A stretch of DNA of 6,671 bases from JAYZDP01 sp036337765 (GTDB taxonomy: Bacteria; Acidobacteriota; Thermoanaerobaculia; Multivoradales; Multivoraceae). The stretch spans positions 1 to 6,671 of the forward strand of contig JAYZDP010000004.1 of NCBI GenBank assembly GCA_036337765.1, given 5' to 3'. This document shows, in pieces, positions 1-6,399 of this stretch. The translations under genes and the position numbers were made by a program. The notes under the pieces were generated by a model, which saw only the letters and a list, made by a program, of their open reading frames with translations, searched no databases and was not told the origin of the DNA. How positions within the stretch are numbered: position 1 is the stretch's first letter; every line of letters starts with the position of its first letter.

Positions 1-1299
1 AGATTCGAGCTCTCGCGCTCGGCGGAGTTTCGTGACTCGCGACTGACGGGTTGGCTGGATGCGAAGGCCGACAACGACTTCATCGTCAAGACGGTCGTGG
101 ACGAGCTCGAGCCGGGGACGCGCTATCACTACCGCCTCGTCTATGGCGCCGGCCGGGAGTCTGTTCGCAAAGGGCCGGTTCGCACCTTTCGCACTCTCGA
201 CGGCGCCCAGCGCGCCACGGCAGTGCGCTTTGTCGTCGCCTCCTGTATGAACTACACCCCGTTTCAGGTGCTCTACGAAGGCGAGGATCGCCACCTGGGC
301 TATCCGGCTCTCGCCTCCATCCTGGCTCGCGATCCTGCCTTTGTCGTCTTCACCGGCGACAGCGTCTACTACGACTCGCCGAACATGACCGAGAACACTC
401 CCGAGCCCTATCGCCGGGAGCCTGCCAAGACCGCGGTCGAGCTGAGGGCGAAGTGGCACGAACAGCTCGCACAGCCGCGCTTTGTGGATCTCTTCGCCCG
501 AGTTCCTACGTACTGGGAGAAGGACGACCACGACTATCGCTACAACGACGCTGACAACACCGGCGAGCGCGAGCCGCGGCCCGAACTCGGACGGCGGATC
601 TTCCGGGAGCAGGTACCGGTCGTCGACCCGTTGGACTCGGACGCGGTCACCTACCGCACCCATCGCGTCAACCGGCACCTGCAGATCTGGCTCACCGAGA
701 ATCGGGACTATCGGAGCCGGCACATGATGGAGCCTGGGCCGGGGAAGTCGATCTGGGGCCACGAGCAGCGCCAATGGCTGCAGCGCACGCTGCTCGAGAG
801 CGACGCTGATTTCAAGATCGTGATCTCGTCGACCCCGATGATCGGGCCTGACGATCTCTACCAAGCCGGTCCGCAGGAGCCGCCACACGACCGCTTCAAG
901 CGCGACAACCATTCCAATGAGAGGGGCTTCCGCTGGGAGCGGGACGACTTCTTCGCCTGGCTGCTCGAGGCAGGTATAGACGACGTTCTCTTCGTCAACG
1001 GTGACCGGCACTGGCAGTACCATTCGCGGAGTCCCGAGGGATTCGAAGAGCTCTCGTGCGGAGCGTTGCACGACGAGAACTCGCGTCTTGGCCGGTTGCC
1101 GGGCGATCCGCAGTCCAACGACCCGGATGCGGAGATCGAGCAGCTCTATCTCCAACAGGAGAGGTCGGGAGGTTTTCTGGAGATCGGCGTGGCACGCGCC
1201 GAGGTCGGATCGCCGCCGCGTTTGGAGATCACCTTCTACGACGAGCACGGTGAGGTGCTCCACAACTCGTACCGGACGGCCGCGGATGTTTCGGGGTAG
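1..1299 (+). CDS. PhoD-like metallophosphoesterase (alkaline phosphatase D family), 5' truncated by window edge
   Basis: The frame is open from the first base, so the true start lies upstream; 432 codons plus stop are visible. The first ~75 codons match the Fibronectin-like N-terminal domain of PhoD proteins (LEPGTRYHYRL). The metallophosphatase domain follows. Counting from the first visible codon, likely metal or active-site residues are Cys82 in VASCMNY, Asp120 and Tyr123 in GDSVYY, the DDHD run at 175-178, and Asp335/His337 in NGDRHWQYH. The NERGFRWERDDFFAWL and FEELSCGALHDENSRLG stretches are typical of the PhoD subgroup with a GDRHWQYHS motif. Known members are exported phosphodiesterases/phosphomonoesterases that release phosphate; whether this one is exported cannot be seen because the N-terminus is missing. 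All recognisable catalytic motifs are intact, so the gene looks functional. Its stop overlaps by 14 bases the start of a short signal-peptide ORF. Confidence 0.93.
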   Translation, partial: RFELSRSAEFRDSRLTGWLDAKADNDFIVKTVVDELEPGTRYHYRLVYGAGRESVRKGPVRTFRTLDGAQRATAVRFVVASCMNYTPFQVLYEGEDRHLGYPALASILARDPAFVVFTGDSVYYDSPNMTENTPEPYRREPAKTAVELRAKWHEQLAQPRFVDLFARVPTYWEKDDHDYRYNDADNTGEREPRPELGRRIFREQVPVVDPLDSDAVTYRTHRVNRHLQIWLTENRDYRSRHMMEPGPGKSIWGHEQRQWLQRTLLESDADFKIVISSTPMIGPDDLYQAGPQEPPHDRFKRDNHSNERGFRWERDDFFAWLLEAGIDDVLFVNGDRHWQYHSRSPEGFEELSCGALHDENSRLGRLPGDPQSNDPDAEIEQLYLQQERSGGFLEIGVARAEVGSPPRLEITFYDEHGEVLHNSYRTAADVSG

Positions 1300-1468
1300 C
1301 CCGCTTCGGTGCTCGGTCGCGCTGGCGCTGGCGGCCGGGCTCGTCACGAGCGCCGAAACCGCCGCTAGCGATGACCGGGAGGATCTGCTGGCGATGCATC
1401 AGGCGTGGGTCGCGGCGCAGGTTGGTGAACCACTCCGACTTCCTCGTGGCGTGAACTCGATCCGGTGA
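1286..1468 (+). pseudogene. Short secreted-protein ORF, probably the 5' remnant of a longer gene
   Basis: An ATG at 1286 overlaps the PhoD stop in another frame and opens a 60-residue ORF. The N-terminus is a convincing signal peptide: a basic start (MFRGSPLRCS), then the hydrophobic core VALALAAGLV, then TSAETAAS as a likely cleavage region. The mature start, DDREDLLAMHQAWVAAQ, resembles the first helix of SnoaL/DUF4440-type secreted proteins (an acidic helix ending in HxAWVxA), but the match is short. After about 1421 the reading turns into low-information sequence and stops, far short of the ~130 residues such proteins usually have. No strong ribosome binding site precedes the ATG, so translational coupling to PhoD is possible. 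I read it as a truncated or frameshifted gene; a genuine tiny exported peptide cannot be excluded. Confidence 0.45.
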
Positions 1469-1569
1469 ATCGACTCGACTTCTGGATCGCAGGCGAGTAC
1501 GCGACCGAGTTCGAGCTCGCAGGCAAGGACTGCAACTGGTCCACCAGGATCGGCAAGGTCGCCTACTAG
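1429..1569 (+). pseudogene. Unrecognised C-terminal protein fragment
   Basis: Between a TGA at 1426-1428 and a TAG at 1567-1569, frame 1 encodes 46 residues that look more protein-like than the other frames. It has a balanced composition with LDFWIAGEYATEFELAG and CNWSTRIGKVAY, and little of the Arg/Ser/Pro excess seen in shadow frames. It has no start codon of its own beyond an internal GTG at 1465. It lies one frame away from the secreted ORF that begins at 1286, so it could be that gene's 3' end after a frameshift or internal deletion, or the tail of an unrelated lost gene. I do not recognise the family and assign no function. Confidence 0.3.
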
Positions 1570-1604
1570 GAGGTATTGGCGACCTGACGCTTCCGATAGG
1601 CCGT

Positions 1605-1892
1605 CTAGGGGTGAGCGTCGAGGAAGCTGAGCAGCGCCGCCGTGTACTTCGGGTTGAAGTGGGCAGAGGCGTGAGTGTCGCCGGCCAGAACGACCAGCTC
1701 GAAGTCCGCCAGCTCGCGCTTCGTACGATGCGACCGAGCGTTCGGCCGGTCGTACTCGCCGACGATCGCCAGTACCGGTACCTCGACGGCAGATAGCTCG
1801 ATATCTCGCTGCGCTGCGTTCCAAGGGGGTTGTTCTCACAACGCCTCGAGCGCAGCGCGATCGAAGCCCGGGTACTCTGCCCCAGACGACGA
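1605..1892 (-). pseudogene. Alpha/beta hydrolase, C-terminal remnant interrupted by TGA
   Basis: Read on the minus strand, the last 76 codons before the TAG at 1607-1605 give a clear alpha/beta-hydrolase C-terminus. VPVLAIVGEYDRPNA is the strand carrying the acid residue (Asp of GEYD). FELVVLAGDTHASAHF carries the catalytic His (GDTH), followed by the final helix YTAALLSFLDAHP. Upstream in the same frame is a TGA (1838-1836), and beyond it 18 more residues, AEYPGFDRAALEAL, which read smoothly into EQPPWNAAQRDIEL as expected for the cap/linker of such enzymes. A second TGA lies at 1895-1893, and no nucleophile Ser motif (GxSxG) is found. The enzyme has therefore lost its N-terminal two-thirds and cannot be active. 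The family call rests on these motifs; the substrate is unknown. Confidence 0.72.
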
Positions 1893-1932
1893 TCAGTCGC
1901 GAGGTGAGCGGGGGCACTGGGCCAGTCTCCCA

Positions 1933-1955
1933 CCCTCGCGAGCCACCTGCGAGGG
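1933..1955. repeat. GC-rich 7-bp inverted repeat (hairpin)
   Basis: CCCTCGC at 1933-1939 and GCGAGGG at 1949-1955 are perfect inverted copies separated by a 9-base loop. The hairpin sits exactly between the minus-strand hydrolase remnant and the plus-strand permease remnant. Only GCGTTTC follows it, with no proper T-run, so it is at best a weak or relic terminator. Chance occurrence in high-GC DNA is possible. Confidence 0.35.
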
Positions 1956-1956
1956 C

Positions 1957-2265
1957 GTTTCAGGCAACTACTTCCAAGTGTTGGGGGTCGAGGCCGCGAT
2001 CGGCCACGCGCTCACTCCCGAGGACGATCTAGCCCCGGGCGCCCACCCGGTGGTGGTCCTCGGCATCGCCGAGCACGTTCGCGAACAGGACCTCGAGAAC
2101 AGGGATCCACAGGCGGAGCTCGTGCTCGTTCCGACCTCGGAAGTGTTGCTCTTTCCGTCGTTCGATCGCTGGGCATCCTCGACCTTGAGCGCGCTGAAGG
2201 CGAGCCTGGAGGAACTTCATGAGAGTGTCTTCCCTTACGTGATGAGGGGGAGGAGGTTTTGCTGA
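1957..2265 (+). pseudogene. ADOP/MacB-type ABC transporter permease remnant with apparent internal deletion
   Basis: Frame 1 encodes VSGNYFQVLGV, then LTPEDD, then APGAHPVVVLG. This is the characteristic order in the periplasmic core domain (MacB_PCD) of ADOP/FtsX-like permeases. The sequence then passes directly into AEHVREQDLENRDPQAELVLVP. This resembles the later DVRxxGLxxDPxPExYxPY segment of the same domain, which in intact proteins lies many tens of residues further on. The simplest reading is an in-frame internal deletion joining the two parts at about 2059-2065. Residues after about 2145 (FPSFDRW to the TGA at 2263-2265) are not recognised. No transmembrane segment and no start remain, where intact ADOP permeases have about 800 residues. 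The frame is open upstream to about 1675, but that part is the antisense of the hydrolase remnant and does not look like permease. Confidence 0.6.
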
Positions 2266-2287
2266 GACTGCGACCGAGGAGTATCAG
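2259..2287 (+). promoter_or_regulatory. Possible sigma70-like promoter for the PQQ dehydrogenase
   Basis: TTGCTG (2259-2264) and TATCAG (2282-2287) are separated by exactly 17 bases and lie about 65 bases upstream of the PQQ dehydrogenase start. Each hexamer matches the consensus only partly (about 3 of 6 and 4 of 6), so this is a weak call made mainly on spacing and position. Confidence 0.2.
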
Positions 2288-2342
2288 AGATCCACGTTGG
2301 CGGCTGTAGACTCGTGCTTCATCGCTACGGTTCGTTCGCTGA

Positions 2343-2348
2343 GGGAGG
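2343..2348 (+). promoter_or_regulatory. Ribosome binding site deciding the PQQ dehydrogenase start
   Basis: GGGAGG lies 4 bases before the ATG at 2353. It supports that start over an in-frame GTG at 2314, which would place 13 unrelated residues before an otherwise well-formed signal peptide. Confidence 0.75.
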
Positions 2349-2352
2349 ATCG

Positions 2353-4572
2353 ATGAGGCTGCTGTTATGTGCCTTGCCGGCGCTGCTGTTTGCAGCGGGA
2401 GGGTTGGCGCAGGATCGGGGCGCGCTGATCGAGCCAGTGACGGATGCCGAGGTGCTCGATCCGCCGGCGAAGGACTGGCTGATGTTCCGCGGCAATCTGG
2501 CCAACTGGGGCTACAGCGGGCTGGACAAGATCACGCGCGACAACGTCAACCAGCTCGATCTCGCCTGGTCTTTCACGATGGAGAGCGGCCCCGTGGAGGC
2601 CACGCCGGTGGTGCGAGACGGGGTCATCTTCGTGCCCAACCCAGGAGACGTGATCCATGCGCTCGACGCCGCGACCGGGGACCTGATCTGGGAGTACCGG
2701 CGCGAGTGGCCCGAGGACTTCACCGGCGGGGGGCAGGGCATGACGATCGCCGCGATCGTGCGCTCGATCGCGCTGTACGGGGACTCGATCTACACCACCA
2801 CGGCCGACGCCAAGCTGGTGCGGCTGAACGCATCGACCGGTGAGGTGGTGTGGGAGAGCTCGACCGACAACTACAACTTCACCACCCACACCACGGGGCC
2901 GATCATCGTCAAGGGCATGGTGGTGAGCGGCCGCAACTGCAGCGCGGCTCTGGCGGGTGGGTGCTACATCATGGCCCACGACGCCGACGACGGCCGGGAG
3001 CTGTGGCGCTTCTACCTGATTCCGCGGCCGGGCGAGCCGGGTTCGGAGACCTGGGGTGAGATCCCGTTCGAGAAGCGCCTGCACGTAGGTGCCTGGCACA
3101 CCGGTGCCTACGATCCCGACACGGACCTCATCATCTGGGGGACCTCGGTGCCGGCACCCTCCCCGGAGGTGTTGCGCGGCAGCGGCGACGGGCACCTCTT
3201 GTACTCGAACTCGACGGTCGCTCTCGACCCGGATACCGGTGAGCTGGTGTGGTACTTCCAGCATCTGCCGCGCGACAACTGGGATCTCGACCATCCTTAC
3301 GAGCGGCTGTTGGTCGACGTGGAGATCGAGCCCGATCCGGAGGCGGCGTGGGTGATCAACCCCGACGTGGCCTACGGCGAGAAACGCAAAGTCGTGACCG
3401 GGATTCCAGGCAAGACCGGGTTGGTGTGGACGCTCGATCGCGAGACCGGGGAGTTTCTGTGGGCGCGACCGACCGTCCACCAGAACGTGATCGCCGAGAT
3501 CGATCCGGAGACGGGTGGGGTGGTGGTCAACGAGTCGACGATCCCGCGCAGCCTCGAGGACGACTACGGCACCGTCTGTCCCAGCGCCGGTGGCGGCAAG
3601 AATTGGCCTGCTTCCTCCTACAGCCCACGCACGCAGACCATGTACCTGCCGCTGCAGAACACCTGCATGGAGCCGGAGATCACGACTGACGATCCGCAGC
3701 CGCAGGACCTCTATGCGATCTCCTTCAATCTGAAACTGACGCCCGACGTCACCAATGTCGGTCGACTCGAGGCGGTGTCGGCGCGGACCGCGCACACGGT
3801 CTGGGGGGTCGACGAACCGGCCGGGATCATGTCCACACTCGCCACGGCCGGTGATCTTGTCTTCGTGGCGTACTCGAACCGCCGGCTGAAGGCGCACGAC
3901 GCGGAGACCGGCGAGGTGCTTTGGGAGGCGATCGTCAACGGGCCCGTGTCGGGCTATCCCATCAGTTACGAGACCGGTGGCGAGCAGTACGTGGCGGTCC
4001 CGGTCGGCGGAGGCGATCTCTTGAGCGGCACCTGGAACCGCTACGCCGGTCTGCAGGTCCGTTCGGGCTCGAATACGCTCTACGCCTTTCGTCTGTCGGC
4101 AACGGCGAGCGAGCCTGGCGCCGCAACGGCAGCCCGAGGGAGATCGGACCTGCGGCGCACGCCGGCGCCCGAAGTGGCGACGCTCGCAGAGGACTCCCTC
4201 GGCGCCGACCGCGACCCACTCCCGCGGGGCACGGCCTGCGTGAGTTTCTCGGCGGCGCAAGCGGAGCGCGGCGCCGCTGTCTACGAGGAGCGCTGTGCCG
4301 AGTGTCACGGCACGACCCTGCGCGGCGGTAACCACGGCTCGCCGCTCAGCGGCCGCTTCTTCCAGATCCGCTGGGCGGATCAGCGAGCGTCGGCGCTGCA
4401 CGCCACTGTTCGCGAGACCATGCCGCCGGGCGGCGAGGGTAGCCTCGGCGGGCGTGCGACCAGCCGTCTTCTCGCGTACATCTTCCAGACCGTCGGCATC
4501 GAGTCCGGTGCCGAGCCGATGAGCGCCAACGCCGAGGCGCTGCGCGAGCTCCGGATCTGCAGCGGGGACTGA
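2353..4572 (+). CDS. PQQ-dependent quinohemoprotein dehydrogenase (alcohol dehydrogenase type) with C-terminal cytochrome c domain
   Basis: This 739-residue protein begins with a Sec signal peptide (MRLLLCALPALLFAAGGLA, likely cut near residue 19), so it acts in the periplasm. Residues ~35-580 form the PQQ beta-propeller. The entry motif WLMFRGNLANWGYSGLD follows Trp42. Tryptophan-docking repeats recur (TGDLIWEY, TGEVVWES, GRELWRF, TGELVWYF, TGEFLWAR, TGEVLWEA). RDNWDLDHP (307-315) supplies the likely catalytic/metal-binding Asp311 or Asp313. After an Ala/Arg-rich linker, residues ~635-725 form a cytochrome c domain with heme motif CAECH (648-652) and a probable axial Met690 in TMPPGG. Domain order and length match type II quinohemoprotein alcohol dehydrogenases, which oxidise an alcohol or aldehyde and pass electrons from PQQ to heme. 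There is no adjacent Cys-Cys pair as in classical methanol/ethanol dehydrogenases; Cys196 and Cys204 occur instead. The acyl-CoA ligase follows 81 bases downstream with no strong terminator between. The substrate is not predictable. Confidence 0.93.
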   Translation: MRLLLCALPALLFAAGGLAQDRGALIEPVTDAEVLDPPAKDWLMFRGNLANWGYSGLDKITRDNVNQLDLAWSFTMESGPVEATPVVRDGVIFVPNPGDVIHALDAATGDLIWEYRREWPEDFTGGGQGMTIAAIVRSIALYGDSIYTTTADAKLVRLNASTGEVVWESSTDNYNFTTHTTGPIIVKGMVVSGRNCSAALAGGCYIMAHDADDGRELWRFYLIPRPGEPGSETWGEIPFEKRLHVGAWHTGAYDPDTDLIIWGTSVPAPSPEVLRGSGDGHLLYSNSTVALDPDTGELVWYFQHLPRDNWDLDHPYERLLVDVEIEPDPEAAWVINPDVAYGEKRKVVTGIPGKTGLVWTLDRETGEFLWARPTVHQNVIAEIDPETGGVVVNESTIPRSLEDDYGTVCPSAGGGKNWPASSYSPRTQTMYLPLQNTCMEPEITTDDPQPQDLYAISFNLKLTPDVTNVGRLEAVSARTAHTVWGVDEPAGIMSTLATAGDLVFVAYSNRRLKAHDAETGEVLWEAIVNGPVSGYPISYETGGEQYVAVPVGGGDLLSGTWNRYAGLQVRSGSNTLYAFRLSATASEPGAATAARGRSDLRRTPAPEVATLAEDSLGADRDPLPRGTACVSFSAAQAERGAAVYEERCAECHGTTLRGGNHGSPLSGRFFQIRWADQRASALHATVRETMPPGGEGSLGGRATSRLLAYIFQTVGIESGAEPMSANAEALRELRICSGD
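2425..2557 (+). repeat. Paralogous direct repeat, copy 1 (inside the intact PQQ dehydrogenase)
   Basis: This stretch aligns without gaps to 6263-6395 at a constant offset of 3838 bases. By hand count about four in five bases agree, with longer identical runs around TGATGTTCCGCGGCAATCTG. It reflects paralogous dehydrogenase genes rather than a mobile element. Confidence 0.85.
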
Positions 4573-4653
4573 CAGTGGGACATCGATCAGCGTGTGTTCC
4601 GGCACAGAGCAAGACCTGGCCCGAGGGCCTACATTGGGAGTGAGACACCGCCT

Positions 4654-6186
4654 ATGAAGGACATCGCCGTGTACGACTGGGTCACGTACAACGCCAACGT
4701 CGCACCTGACAAGACCGCCATCCACGACCTCGACAACGATCTGATCGTCACCTACGGCGATCTCGAGGATCGCGTCGGGCGGTTCGCTGCCTTTCTGCGC
4801 GATGACATCGGGGTCGAGAAGGGCGATCGAATCGCGGTGCTGTCTCTCAACAGCCCCGAGATGCTCGAGCAGCAGTTCGCCTGCATGCGCCTGGGGGCGG
4901 TCTTCGTGCCGCTGAACTTTAGGCTTGCGATCCCAGAGCTCGAGTACATCGTCGGCGACTGCTCGCCGAAGGTTCTGTTCACCGATCCGGGCCTCGAGGC
5001 GACCTCGACGTCCGTTGCCGAGGCGACCGGCGTCGAGCACGTCATCACCGCGAACAGTGACCGTTCCGACTGCAGCTACGAGCAGGCGATCGACGGCCGC
5101 GAGCCGGTCACCGAGATCGTCGAGCTGACGCTCGATGACCTGTGGTGCATCATGTACACCTCCGGTACGACGGGTCGGCCCAAGGGCGCGATGATCACGC
5201 ACTCGATGTGTCTGTTCAACGCCATCAACCTGGGGGCGCCGGCGAAGATCGACGCGCGCTGCGTGCAGTTCACCTTCATGCCGCTGTTTCACACCGGCGG
5301 GCTGAACGTCTTCACCAACCCGGCGCTTCACTGCGGTGGCACGGTGCTGCTGAACCGTGCGTTCGATCCGGGAGATGTGCTCGAGAAGATCTCCGACCCG
5401 GAGCTGGGAGTGACCCACTTTCTCGGCGTGCCGGCGATGTTCCAGTTCATGGCACAGCATCCTCTCTTCGAGACCGCCGACTTCAGCCGCATCATCTCCG
5501 CCTTCGTCGGCGCGGCGCCGGTGGCCATCTCGACGCTCGAGACCTGGCTCGGCAAGGGGGTGGCGATGCAGCAGGGCTATGGCATGACCGAGACCGGCCC
5601 GTCATGTCTCGGCCTCGCCGTTGAGGATGCGGCGCGCAAGATCGGCTCGGCGGGCAAACCCGTGCTGCACACCGAGCTCAAGGTGCTCGACGACGATGGC
5701 GCCGCGGTCGCCCCGGGGAAGGTCGGAGTGCTGTGGGTCAAGGGCCCGACCGTAACCCCAGGGTACTGGAACAAGCCCGAGGCCAACGCGACCTCGTTCG
5801 TCGATGGCTGGCTCGATACCGGCGACGCGGTCACCGTCGACGAGGAGGGCTTCTACTACATCGTCGACCGCACCAAGGACATGTATATCTCCGGTGGCGA
5901 GAACGTCTACCCGGCCGAGGTCGAGAACATCCTCTACCAGATCCCCGAGATCCTCGAGGCTGCCGTGATCGGTGTCGCCGACGAGAGGTGGGGCGAGGTC
6001 GGGCGCGCGATTGTAGTGCTCAAGCCCGATCAGCAAGCCGAGGAGGCAGAGATCATCTCGCACTGCGCCGCGAACCTGGCCAAGTTCAAAGTGCCGGTCT
6101 CGGTGGTCTTCACCGACGTTCTGCCGCGCAACGCCACCGGCAAGGTGCTCAAGCCCAACCTGCGGGAGTCCCACGGTGCGCCTTAG
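4654..6186 (+). CDS. AMP-forming acyl-CoA synthetase (fatty-acid/carboxylic-acid CoA ligase family)
   Basis: This 510-residue cytoplasmic enzyme belongs to the ANL superfamily, whose members join a carboxylic acid to CoA via an acyl-AMP intermediate. All core motifs are present in order: P-loop YTSGTTGRPKG (168-178), adenine/AMP-binding GYGMTETGP (308-316), the ribose-binding Asp391 in TGDAV, the hinge region DRTKD (405-409), ISGGENVYPAEVE (412-424), and catalytic Lys497 in PRNATGKVLK. Length and motif spacing are normal for FadD/medium-chain or OSB-type CoA ligases. The ATG at 4654 is chosen because the family begins about here (MKDIAVYDWVTYNA); the in-frame GTG at 4594 would add 20 Arg/Pro-rich residues. 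A GGGAG at 4636-4640 lies 13 bases upstream, a slightly long spacing. Its 3' end overlaps the start of a decayed second PQQ dehydrogenase by 11 bases, implying an operon. It probably activates an acid derived from the dehydrogenase product. Substrate chain length is unknown. Confidence 0.95.
   Translation: MKDIAVYDWVTYNANVAPDKTAIHDLDNDLIVTYGDLEDRVGRFAAFLRDDIGVEKGDRIAVLSLNSPEMLEQQFACMRLGAVFVPLNFRLAIPELEYIVGDCSPKVLFTDPGLEATSTSVAEATGVEHVITANSDRSDCSYEQAIDGREPVTEIVELTLDDLWCIMYTSGTTGRPKGAMITHSMCLFNAINLGAPAKIDARCVQFTFMPLFHTGGLNVFTNPALHCGGTVLLNRAFDPGDVLEKISDPELGVTHFLGVPAMFQFMAQHPLFETADFSRIISAFVGAAPVAISTLETWLGKGVAMQQGYGMTETGPSCLGLAVEDAARKIGSAGKPVLHTELKVLDDDGAAVAPGKVGVLWVKGPTVTPGYWNKPEANATSFVDGWLDTGDAVTVDEEGFYYIVDRTKDMYISGGENVYPAEVENILYQIPEILEAAVIGVADERWGEVGRAIVVLKPDQQAEEAEIISHCAANLAKFKVPVSVVFTDVLPRNATGKVLKPNLRESHGAP
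6164..6168 (+). promoter_or_regulatory. Ribosome binding site of the decayed second PQQ dehydrogenase
   Basis: GGGAG lies 7 bases before the GTG at 6176, inside the last codons of the acyl-CoA synthetase. It supports that GTG as the original start and indicates translational coupling to the upstream gene. Confidence 0.55.
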
Positions 6187-6395
6187 CTTCGCCGCGCTCC
6201 TCGCGGTCGTCCTGGCGGCCCTCGCCTTCCCGCTCGAGAGTTTGGGCCAGGAGACCGAGCCCCTGATCGAACCCGTGACTACGGCCGAGGTGTTGGACCC
6301 ACCGGCCGAGGACTAGTTGATGTTCCGCGGCAATCTGTCGAACTGGGGTTGCAGCGGCCTCGACAAGATCACGCGCGACAACGTTTCGAAGCTCG
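6176..6395 (+). pseudogene. Second PQQ-dependent dehydrogenase, truncated and stop-containing remnant
   Basis: A GTG start at 6176 opens a signal peptide (VRLSFAALLAVVLAALAF, then SLGQ). The mature start PLIEPVTTAEVLDPPAED is nearly the same as in the intact PQQ dehydrogenase encoded at 2353. At 6314-6316 the codon for the conserved Trp of WLMFRG (TGG in the intact copy) is TAG. The frame then continues LMFRGNLSNWGCSGLDK up to the NVSKL at 6394. Homology ends abruptly there, after about 73 codons of an expected ~700. The Tyr of NWGYSG has also become Cys. The propeller core, active-site Asp and any heme domain are absent, so no function remains. The GTG overlaps the ligase gene by 11 bases, so this was probably the third gene of the same operon. 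Just past the break lies the stop codon of an opposing gene, indicating deletion or rearrangement. Confidence 0.9.
6263..6395 (+). repeat. Paralogous direct repeat, copy 2 (inside the decayed PQQ dehydrogenase)
   Basis: This is the counterpart of 2425-2557, with no gaps and roughly 25 differences in 133 bases by eye. The two copies flank most of the intact dehydrogenase and the ligase, so recombination between them could delete or duplicate that segment. Confidence 0.85.
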
Positions 6396-6399
6396 TTAT

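Larger units (their letters stand above)
1300..2352. other. Gene-remnant region with no intact gene
   Basis: About 1 kb separates the PhoD gene from the PQQ dehydrogenase, and nothing intact is encoded on either strand. In order it holds the short secreted ORF, an unrecognised C-terminal fragment, a minus-strand alpha/beta-hydrolase tail, a GC-rich hairpin, an ADOP/MacB permease scrap and then about 90 bases of presumptive upstream region for the PQQ gene. The remnants belong to unrelated families and point in both directions, which fits serial deletions rather than decay of one gene. I saw no transposase, terminal inverted repeats or tRNA here. Confidence 0.7.

Noticed and set aside
51..554. 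An open frame of 167 codons overlapping the PhoD gene on the same strand
   Set aside because: The translation is Arg/Ser/Leu-rich with no motif, while the PhoD frame carries all catalytic motifs across the same bases.
1229..1933. A 234-codon minus-strand open frame across the remnant region
   Set aside because: It is Arg/Ser/Thr-rich and runs over the hydrolase remnant in the wrong frame; the motif-bearing frame is a different one.
2218..2241. A GGAGGA followed by a seven-codon ATG ORF (MRVSSLT) as a leader peptide
   Set aside because: It has no stretch of regulatory codons and no attenuator-like stem before the next gene. It lies within the tail of the permease remnant frame and is probably chance.
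2314..2352. In-frame GTG at 2314 as the PQQ dehydrogenase start
   Set aside because: It adds 13 residues before a normal signal peptide, while the ATG at 2353 has a strong ribosome binding site 4 bases upstream.
4617..4634. Small hairpin GGCC-CGAG-GGCC between the dehydrogenase and the ligase as a terminator
   Set aside because: The stem is only 4-5 bases and no T-run follows, so it is unlikely to terminate transcription between two genes that plausibly form an operon.
2365..5460. A very long (about 1030-codon) open frame on the minus strand
   Set aside because: It is antisense to the PQQ dehydrogenase and the ligase, both of which have complete domain motifs. Its translation is rich in Arg, His, Asp and Val with no recognisable domain, as expected for a shadow frame in high-GC DNA.
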